Part shown: positions 1-5,144 of the stretch, piece after piece | Position numbering within the stretch: position 1 is the stretch's first letter | How the letters are laid out: the number at the start of each line of letters is the position of its first letter | Source: Thiobacillus sp. | GTDB taxonomy: Bacteria; Pseudomonadota; Gammaproteobacteria; Burkholderiales; Thiobacillaceae | Direction: 5' to 3' | NCBI GenBank assembly: GCA_018780025.1 | Contig: JADMKH010000143.1 | Location: forward strand, 1 to 5,144 | Length of the DNA stretch: 5,144 bases | Position numbers and translations under genes: made by a program | Notes under the pieces: model-generated | Databases searched by the model: none | What the model was told of the DNA's origin: nothing | The model's input: the letters and a program-made list of their open reading frames with translations, nothing else

Positions 1-2
1 CG

Positions 3-1715
3 CTCAACGTGGTGCTGTGCTGGCACATGCACCAGCCGTATTACCGCGAGGGACTCAAGGGCGCATATCACCTGCCCTGGGTCTATTTGCACGGTATCAA
101 GGATTACAGCGACATGGCCGCGCATCTGGAACGCTATCCGGGCATGCGTGCGGTGGTTAATTTCGCGCCGGTGCTGCTCGAACAGCTGGACGATTATGCG
201 CAGCAACTCGATGTGCTGTTGAAGCATGGCAAGCCGACGCAGGATCACATGCTGAATTTGTTATCTGGCATCGAGCGCATTCCGTCGGATGTCGCCAGTC
301 GCCAGCGCATCGTGCAGGATTGTCAGCGTTGCAACGCGCCGCGCATGATTCATGTGTATCCGCCGTTCCACCGGCTGGTGCGCATGGTTGAGTCGGCCTT
401 GATCGAAGCGGATGACCCGCCTGCCTTGCTGGGTCATTTGGGGTATTTGTCCGAGCAGTATTTCCTTGATCTGCTGACCTGGTATCACCTGGCCTGGATC
501 GGACATTCATTGCGGAGTCTGCCGCTGGTCAAGCGCTTGATGGCGCAGGCGCAGTATTACTCTGCGGCCGACCGGCACGAGTTGCTGCATCTGATCCAGC
601 ATAGTCTGGCGGGCTTGATTCCACGCTACCACGCGCTGGCCGAGCGCGGCCAGATCGAGCTGTCGATGACGCCGTACGGCCACCCCATTGTGCCGCTGCT
701 GAACGATTTTGAAAATCTGCGCGATGCGATGCCTGACGTGCCGGTTCCCGAGGCCAAAACGTATCCGGGTGGCGCCGAGCGCTCACGCTGGCATCTCCAG
801 CACGGCGTTGAAGTATTCGAACATTATTTCGGCAGGAAGCCGGCCGGCGTCTGGTTGTCCGAAGGCGGCGTGAGCGAGGATGCGCTGGCCCAGCTGGATG
901 AAATGGGGTTTGCCTGGACCGCTACAGGCGAAGGCGTGTGGCGTAACAGTTGCCACAAATCGGGAAGCGGCGATGACGTTGTTGAAAACAAGCCGGCGCT
1001 GTTTTCTCCCGCTCTTGTCGATCATTTCAATGCGCGGGTGTTTTTCCGCGACGACGGTCTGTCGGATCTGATCGGATTCAAATACAGCGACTGGCATGCC
1101 GATGATGCCGTAGGCGACTTTGTTCAGCATCTGGAGAATATTGCCGGCCTGTTCAGCAAGGATGCAACGCAGCATGTTGTTTCGGTCATTCTCGATGGCG
1201 AAAATGCCTGGGAGTATTACCCCGACAACGGACACTTTTTTCTGGATGCATTGTATGCGGCGCTGTCGAGCCATCCGACCATCAAGGTCAGCACGTTTGC
1301 CGAACAAGCCGTGCAGGCACCCGCCCTCGCCATGAAACGTCTGGCGGCAGGGAGCTGGGTGTATGGCAGTTTTTCAACCTGGATCGGGTCGGAGGACAAA
1401 AACCAGGGATGGAATTATCTGGTTGCCGCCAAAGAGGCCTACGACAGTGTGGTCATGTCGGGCAAACTGAATCCGGAACATTTGAAGCAGGCTACCCGCC
1501 AGCTTGCCGTGTGCGAAGGCTCGGACTGGTTCTGGTGGTTCGGCGATTACAACCCGTCCGGCAGCGTCAGCGATTTTGAACAGCTGTTTCGAACCCAGTT
1601 GCGCGAGTTGTATCGCATGCTGGGCGTGGCGCCGCCTGCGCTCCTCGATGTGCCGCTGTCGAGCGGCGGCGACTGGGCCGAGAACGCCGGCACCATGCGC
1701 AGGAATACAGGATGA
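3..1715 (+). CDS. Glycoside hydrolase family 57 protein (alpha-amylase/amylopullulanase-like), 5' partial
   Basis: Likely a cytoplasmic alpha-glucan hydrolase acting on glycogen or maltodextrin. The frame is open to the left edge (Leu-Asn precede two GTG codons at 9 and 12), so the true start lies upstream; the family motif begins at once, so few residues are missing. Numbering from the GTG at 9, five GH57 landmarks are visible: WHMHQP near residues 5-10 (HQP at 30-38); TPYGHPI around His225 (681-683); WLSEGG with the expected nucleophile Glu285 (861-863); LDGENAWE with the expected acid/base Asp396 (1194-1196); and STWIG near 1374-1388, followed by a helical C-terminal part. The TPYxHPI and SEGG forms point to the COG1449 amylase/amylopullulanase group rather than the GH57 branching enzymes (COG1543). 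No signal peptide or membrane segment is visible in the part present. The stop overlaps the malQ start by 4 bases. Family assignment is firm; whether it cuts alpha-1,4, alpha-1,6 or both links cannot be read from the sequence. Confidence 0.93.
   Translation, partial: LNVVLCWHMHQPYYREGLKGAYHLPWVYLHGIKDYSDMAAHLERYPGMRAVVNFAPVLLEQLDDYAQQLDVLLKHGKPTQDHMLNLLSGIERIPSDVASRQRIVQDCQRCNAPRMIHVYPPFHRLVRMVESALIEADDPPALLGHLGYLSEQYFLDLLTWYHLAWIGHSLRSLPLVKRLMAQAQYYSAADRHELLHLIQHSLAGLIPRYHALAERGQIELSMTPYGHPIVPLLNDFENLRDAMPDVPVPEAKTYPGGAERSRWHLQHGVEVFEHYFGRKPAGVWLSEGGVSEDALAQLDEMGFAWTATGEGVWRNSCHKSGSGDDVVENKPALFSPALVDHFNARVFFRDDGLSDLIGFKYSDWHADDAVGDFVQHLENIAGLFSKDATQHVVSVILDGENAWEYYPDNGHFFLDALYAALSSHPTIKVSTFAEQAVQAPALAMKRLAAGSWVYGSFSTWIGSEDKNQGWNYLVAAKEAYDSVVMSGKLNPEHLKQATRQLAVCEGSDWFWWFGDYNPSGSVSDFEQLFRTQLRELYRMLGVAPPALLDVPLSSGGDWAENAGTMRRNTG
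1701..1704 (+). promoter_or_regulatory. Ribosome binding site of malQ
   Basis: An AGGA Shine-Dalgarno core lies inside the last codons of the GH57 gene, 7 bases before the malQ ATG at 1712. The spacing is near ideal and supports this start. It also suggests that ribosomes can enter at malQ directly, besides re-initiating after the upstream stop codon. Confidence 0.65.
1712..1715 (+). other. ATGA stop/start overlap between the GH57 gene and malQ
   Basis: The malQ ATG (1712-1714) shares two bases with the TGA stop (1713-1715) of the GH57 gene. Such overlaps are typical of translationally coupled genes on one transcript and leave no room for a promoter or terminator between the two. Confidence 0.9.
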
Positions 1716-3079
1716 ATTTCGATACGCATCGTGCGGGTCTGTTGCTGCATCCGACATCGTTGCCATCCGGAACGCTGGCCGATGCCGGGCGCTGGCTGGA
1801 TTTCCTGCAGGCATCCGGCATGCAGGTCTGGCAGATGCTGCCGCTGGGTCTGCCGCTGGTTGGGCTGTCACCCTATCAATGCGCATCGGCATTTGCCGTC
1901 AATCCCGCCTTGTTCCCGCTGGAGCATGAAATCCGGCCGCGGCCGGACATGCGTCGTTTTGTGAGCTGGCATAACACACAGCGCCATTGGCTCGACGATT
2001 ACGCCCGCTTCATCATCATCAAGCGGGAGCAGGGTGGCGTGCCGTGGACGGACTGGCCTATTCCGCTACGCGATCGCGACTCGTCCACGCTGGCCGAGTT
2101 CGATAGCCTCCACGCGGCGGCGCTCAAGGCGGTGATGACCGAGCAGTATCGCGCGACGGTGTATTGGCAGGGCATGCGTGCCGAGGCGGCGATGCGTGGG
2201 GTCCAGTTGTTTGGCGACATGCCGATTTTTGTCGCGCACGACAGTGCCGACGTATGGGCGCAACGCGATCTGTTCTTGCTGGATGAGAGCGGACAGCCCA
2301 CCGTCGTGGCGGGTGTGCCACCGGACTATTTCTCCGAAACGGGTCAACGTTGGGGCAACCCGCACTATAACTGGGCCGCCATGCGGCAGGATGGCTTTGC
2401 GTGGTGGCGTGCGCGCCTGCGTGCGCACTTCGAGTGGTTTGACCTGGTGCGCATCGATCACTTCCGCGGTCTGGCGGCAGCCTGGATGATCCCGGCCAGC
2501 GAGCCCACGGCAATTCATGGCGAATGGGTCGAGACCCCCGGTGCGGCATTGTTGCAGGCGATTGCGGACGAGCTGGGCGAGTTGCCCCTGGTGGCCGAGG
2601 ACCTCGGCGTCATCACGCCGGATGTCACCGCCTTGCGCCACCAGTTTGAATTGCCTGGCATGGCGGTGTTGCAATTTGCATTTGACGACCACGCCGACAA
2701 TCCACACAAGCCAGAAAACGTACACCCTGATACCGTGTATTACGTCGGCACACATGATAACGACACGACGCTGGGGTGGTGGCTGACACTACCCGATTAC
2801 GCACAGCAGCAGGTGAGGCAGCAACTGGGCGTTTACGATACCGATGCGGTGCCGGATGCGATGATGGCCACGGTGCTCAATAGCCCCGCCGCGCTGGCGG
2901 TGTTGACGATGCAGGACGTGCTGCATCTGGGCTCGGAAGCGCGCATGAATACGCCTGGCACGGACAATGGAAACTGGCGCTGGCGATTCGAATGGGACGC
3001 GCTGCCACCCGATCTGGCATCTCGTATGCTTGAACAATTACAGAAAGCCCATCGATGCGAGAGACCGCCTCACCCATGA
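1712..3079 (+). CDS. malQ: 4-alpha-glucanotransferase (amylomaltase, GH77), compact form
   Basis: Transfers alpha-1,4-glucan segments between maltodextrins and releases glucose; a cytoplasmic enzyme of glycogen and maltodextrin turnover. The ATG at 1712 has an AGGA site 7 bases upstream, and the protein opens with the family signature GLLLHPTSLP (residues 9-18). SPYQ (53-56), GDMPIFVAHDSADVWA (about 170-185) and the GVPPDYFSETGQRWGNP block (about 203-219) follow. The GH77 catalytic triad is complete: nucleophile Asp249 in VRIDHFRG, acid/base Glu296 in AEDLG and Asp349 in THDNDT. SEARMN and GNWRWR close the barrel near the C-terminus. At 455 residues it is shorter than the 500-residue Thermus amylomaltase and far shorter than E. 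coli MalQ (about 690). The shortfall is mostly between the NPALF motif (66-70) and WLDDYARF (about 94-101), with a smaller gap after TSLPSG where the usual glycine-rich loop is missing. The GDSPY motif reads GLSPY here. The frame is intact, so I take it as a functional short variant. Its stop overlaps the glgB start. Confidence 0.96.
   Translation: MNFDTHRAGLLLHPTSLPSGTLADAGRWLDFLQASGMQVWQMLPLGLPLVGLSPYQCASAFAVNPALFPLEHEIRPRPDMRRFVSWHNTQRHWLDDYARFIIIKREQGGVPWTDWPIPLRDRDSSTLAEFDSLHAAALKAVMTEQYRATVYWQGMRAEAAMRGVQLFGDMPIFVAHDSADVWAQRDLFLLDESGQPTVVAGVPPDYFSETGQRWGNPHYNWAAMRQDGFAWWRARLRAHFEWFDLVRIDHFRGLAAAWMIPASEPTAIHGEWVETPGAALLQAIADELGELPLVAEDLGVITPDVTALRHQFELPGMAVLQFAFDDHADNPHKPENVHPDTVYYVGTHDNDTTLGWWLTLPDYAQQQVRQQLGVYDTDAVPDAMMATVLNSPAALAVLTMQDVLHLGSEARMNTPGTDNGNWRWRFEWDALPPDLASRMLEQLQKAHRCERPPHP
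1932..1947. repeat. Perfect 16-bp palindrome inside malQ
   Basis: TCCGGCCGCGGCCGGA reads the same on both strands and is built only of G and C apart from its end bases. It encodes Ile-Arg-Pro-Arg-Pro-Asp around residues 74-79 of MalQ, within the segment that is shorter than in Thermus amylomaltase. It has no loop, so it would form only a tight hairpin in RNA. A GC-rich, Arg/Pro-coding stretch can give such a repeat by chance; no function is assigned. Confidence 0.6.
3059..3063 (+). promoter_or_regulatory. Weak ribosome binding site of glgB
   Basis: GAGAG lies 12 bases before the ATG at 3076, a longer spacing than usual and a poor match. It is the only purine-rich stretch close to that start. 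Its weakness suggests glgB translation depends mainly on coupling to malQ through the overlapping stop codon, or that the start is elsewhere (ATG at 3055). Confidence 0.35.
3076..3079 (+). other. ATGA stop/start overlap between malQ and glgB
   Basis: The proposed glgB ATG (3076-3078) overlaps the malQ TGA (3077-3079), repeating the geometry of the upstream junction. This points to a single polycistronic message with coupled translation of the two transglycosylases. Confidence 0.8.
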
Positions 3080-5144
3080 ATGCGCCTTTGAAAAAACCTG
3101 TCAGCAGCAATCTGCCCGTCATCAGCGCGCCGATACAACGCGTGCAAAGCGGCACCCACCATGACCCCTTCGAAGTGCTGGGACCCCATGCACAGCCCGA
3201 TGGCAGCACCCTGATCCGGGCTTTTCTGCCCGCAGCCGAAGCTGTCGAAGTGGCAGGCGGGCGTATGGCCCGCTTGGCGGGAACCGACTGTTTCGAGCGG
3301 CTGCTGCCGCCGGGCGTCGCTGTTGATACCCATCCCACGTTGCGTTGGCAGAACAAGGACGCGGGCGACTGGCACCTCACCCGATGCCCCTATAGCTTTT
3401 CCCCCCAGCTGGGGGAAATGGATTTGCATTTGCTGGGTGAAGGACGTCATTTCGAAGCCTGGAAGGTGCTGGGCGCGCATCTTAAAACCATCGACGGGGT
3501 TGAAGGCTGTTTGTTCGCCGTGTGGGCGCCCGCCGTGCAGCGGGTCAGTGTGATCGGCGATTTCAACGGCTGGGATGGCCGCTGTCATCCGATGCGCTGT
3601 CGCGGCACATCGGGCATCTGGGAATTGTTCATTCCCGGCCTGGAGGCGGGCCATGCCTACAAATACGAAATTCTCGGCAGCCACGGCGAGCTGGTGAAAA
3701 AGACCGACCCCTATGCGCGGCAGATGTTCCTGCGGCCCGAGACCACCAGTCGTATTGCCGATGACGCTTGTTATGACTGGAGGGATGGCGACTGGATCGC
3801 GGCGCGTGCGCATTTCGACTGGCAGCATCGCCCGGTCAGCATCTACGAGTTGCATCCAGGCTCCTGGCGCAAGCATGCCGACGGGGGGTTTTATACCTGG
3901 GCCGATCTCACGTCCGAGCTGATTCCCTACGTGCTGGATCTGGGCTACACCCACATCCAGTTGATGCCGGTGGCCGAGCATCCACTCGACGCCTCATGGG
4001 GCTATCAGGTGTCGGGTTATTACGCGCCGTCTGCGCGCTTTGGATCGCCAGCTGATTTGCGCGCGTTTGTCGATGCCTGTCATCAGGCCAATATCGGCGT
4101 GCTGCTTGACTGGGTGCCGGGGCATTTTCCAAAAGATGATTTCGCGCTGGCACGTTTCACCGGCGAGCCGGTATACGAGCACGCCGATCCGCGCCGCGGT
4201 GAGCATCAGGACTGGGGCACGCTGGTTTTCGACTTCGGTCGTAACGAGGTGCGCAATTTTCTGGTTGCCAACGCCCTGTACTGGCTGGACGAATTCCACA
4301 TCGACGGATTGCGCGTCGATGCGGTCGCCTCGATGCTGTATCTGGACTATTCGCGCAAGCCGGGCGAATGGCTGCCGAACCAGTATGGCGGGCGCGAGAA
4401 CATCGAGGCCATCCATTTCCTGCGCGAGATGAATACCGAAGTGCACGGCCGGTTTCCCGGTGTGCTGACGATCGCGGAAGAGTCGACTGCCTGGCCGGCG
4501 GTGTCGCGTCCGGTCGAACTGGGCGGGCTGGGCTTCTCGATGAAATGGAACATGGGCTGGATGAACGACAGCCTGGCCTACATCGAAAAAGAGCCGATCT
4601 ATCGCAAGTATCAGCACAATCAGCTGACCTTCAGCCAGATGTATGCGTGGAGCGAAAACTTCGTGCTGCCGCTGTCGCACGACGAAGTCGTGCACATGAA
4701 AAAAAGCCTGCTCGACAAGATGCCGGGCGACGCCTGGCAGCGCTTTGCCAATCTGCGGCTGTTTTATGCCTGGCAGTATGCGCACCCCGGAAAAAAGCTG
4801 CTGTTCATGGGCGGCGAATTCGGCCAGTGGAACGAGTGGCACGAAGCCGGCCAGCTCGACTGGGCGCTGCTTGAGTTTCCCGCCCACGACAGCATCCGCA
4901 CGCTGCTGCGCGACCTCAACCGGCTGTATCGCAACGAGCCTGCGTTGCATGCGTTCGACTTCGAGTCACGCGGATTTCGCTGGATCGATTGTCACGATGC
5001 AGACCAGTCGGTACTCAGCTTCATTCGACAGGGAGGCGATGACGCAGAACCCATGGTGATGTTGTTCAATTTCACCCCGGTGCCGCGCCGCGCCTACCGA
5101 ATCGGTGTGCCATCAGGGACCGCCTGGTGCGAAGTGCTGAATAC
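3076..5144 (+). CDS. glgB: 1,4-alpha-glucan (glycogen) branching enzyme, GH13, 3' partial
   Basis: Cuts an alpha-1,4-glucan chain and rejoins it through an alpha-1,6 bond, creating the branches of glycogen in the cytoplasm. Domain order is that of full-length proteobacterial GlgB: an N-terminal N1 domain (about 20-115, with HHDPFEVLGPH at 28-38), a CBM48 domain (about 135-225, with FAVWAP at 147-152 and VIGDFNGWDG after it), the GH13 barrel (about 245-620), and the start of the C-terminal beta domain (NFTPVPRRAYR near 667-677). Catalytic residues are all present: Asp345 and His350 in DWVPGHF, nucleophile Asp415 in DGLRVDAVASMLY, acid/base Glu468 in IAEEST and Asp536 in SHDEVV. These lie exactly 10 positions after E. 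coli Asp335, His340, Asp405, Glu458 and Asp526. The frame has no stop before the window edge; by comparison with the 728-residue E. coli enzyme about 45-50 residues are missing. Two local changes are seen: ELHPGSW for the common E(V/L)HLGSW, and HMKKS for HGKKS after the third catalytic residue. An in-frame ATG at 3055 is an alternative start. Confidence 0.97.
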   Translation, partial: MNAPLKKPVSSNLPVISAPIQRVQSGTHHDPFEVLGPHAQPDGSTLIRAFLPAAEAVEVAGGRMARLAGTDCFERLLPPGVAVDTHPTLRWQNKDAGDWHLTRCPYSFSPQLGEMDLHLLGEGRHFEAWKVLGAHLKTIDGVEGCLFAVWAPAVQRVSVIGDFNGWDGRCHPMRCRGTSGIWELFIPGLEAGHAYKYEILGSHGELVKKTDPYARQMFLRPETTSRIADDACYDWRDGDWIAARAHFDWQHRPVSIYELHPGSWRKHADGGFYTWADLTSELIPYVLDLGYTHIQLMPVAEHPLDASWGYQVSGYYAPSARFGSPADLRAFVDACHQANIGVLLDWVPGHFPKDDFALARFTGEPVYEHADPRRGEHQDWGTLVFDFGRNEVRNFLVANALYWLDEFHIDGLRVDAVASMLYLDYSRKPGEWLPNQYGGRENIEAIHFLREMNTEVHGRFPGVLTIAEESTAWPAVSRPVELGGLGFSMKWNMGWMNDSLAYIEKEPIYRKYQHNQLTFSQMYAWSENFVLPLSHDEVVHMKKSLLDKMPGDAWQRFANLRLFYAWQYAHPGKKLLFMGGEFGQWNEWHEAGQLDWALLEFPAHDSIRTLLRDLNRLYRNEPALHAFDFESRGFRWIDCHDADQSVLSFIRQGGDDAEPMVMLFNFTPVPRRAYRIGVPSGTAWCEVLN
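3402..3415. repeat. Perfect 14-bp palindrome inside glgB
   Basis: CCCCCAGCTGGGGG is a perfect palindrome, flanked by TTTTC on the left and AAA on the right, so pairing almost continues outward with one C/A mismatch. It encodes the Pro-Gln-Leu-Gly core of the conserved FSPQLGEMD segment between the N1 and CBM48 domains. The protein motif explains much of the sequence, though the choice of CCC, CAG, CTG and GGG codons makes it perfect. No function is assigned. Confidence 0.6.

Noticed and set aside
9..14. Tandem GTG codons as a possible start of the GH57 gene
   Set aside because: The frame stays open upstream, and Leu-Asn just before fits the usual LNVVLCWHMHQP opening of the family, so the gene most likely begins outside the window.
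839..848. GCCGGCCGGC palindrome just before the GH57 nucleophile motif
   Set aside because: A 10-bp GC-only palindrome is expected by chance in DNA of this composition and lies in codons for Lys-Pro-Ala-Gly-Val.
2069..2078. CGCGATCGCG palindrome containing the HIP1-type octamer GCGATCGC
   Set aside because: I noted only this single copy. HIP1 is meaningful as a highly repeated element in cyanobacteria, and the gene types here do not suggest one; chance in GC-rich DNA is enough.
783..2755. Minus-strand open frames opposite the GH57 gene and malQ (about 60-230 codons)
   Set aside because: They are shadow frames without recognisable domains or convincing ribosome binding sites, lying fully inside conserved genes.
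3070..4950. Two long minus-strand open frames opposite glgB (about 303 and 318 codons)
   Set aside because: They mirror a clearly coding + strand gene with intact catalytic motifs. GC-rich codon use suppresses stops on the opposite strand, and the translations are low-complexity and resemble no family I recognise.
1..5144. CRISPR arrays, tRNA/rRNA genes, insertion sequences, attachment sites, riboswitches, terminators
   Set aside because: The window is filled by three overlapping coding genes. I saw no repeat arrays, transposase motifs or hairpins followed by T-runs, and there is no intergenic space to hold them.

Overview
The window is a piece of a tightly packed storage-polysaccharide (glycogen / alpha-glucan) operon, all on the + strand. 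It holds three genes: a glycoside hydrolase family 57 (GH57) enzyme, cut at its 5' end by the window; a complete GH77 4-alpha-glucanotransferase (MalQ, amylomaltase); and a GH13 glycogen branching enzyme (GlgB), cut at its 3' end. Both junctions are 4-base ATGA overlaps, where the start codon of one gene shares bases with the stop codon of the previous one. There is no intergenic DNA, so no promoter, terminator, RNA gene or mobile element is expected here, and I saw none.

Layout: 1-1715 GH57 enzyme, open at the left edge and probably missing only a few N-terminal residues; 1712-3079 malQ, 455 codons; 3076-5144 glgB, open at the right edge with 689 complete codons, probably lacking about the last 45-50. 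The reading frames are uninterrupted and their conserved catalytic residues are intact. The long open frames on the minus strand are shadows of GC-rich coding sequence.

Organism: the DNA is GC-rich, the proteins are of a proteobacterial type, and GlgB aligns with E. coli GlgB with a constant +10 offset through all its catalytic residues. A GH57-malQ-glgB arrangement fits a betaproteobacterium of the Nitrosomonadales/Gallionellales kind (Thiobacillus, Sulfuricella or Sideroxydans-like). That placement is inference from general resemblance, not a search result.

Working together (inference from families): GlgB makes alpha-1,6 branches on linear alpha-1,4-glucan, MalQ shuffles short maltodextrins into longer chains and frees glucose, and the GH57 enzyme probably cuts or debranches alpha-glucan in the cytoplasm. 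The cluster thus covers remodelling and turnover of glycogen; synthesis genes such as glgC and glgA would be expected nearby, outside the window. I see ordinary metabolic genes and no evidence of a new biological system. The points most worth checking are an unusually compact MalQ and a perfect 16-bp palindrome inside the shortened segment.
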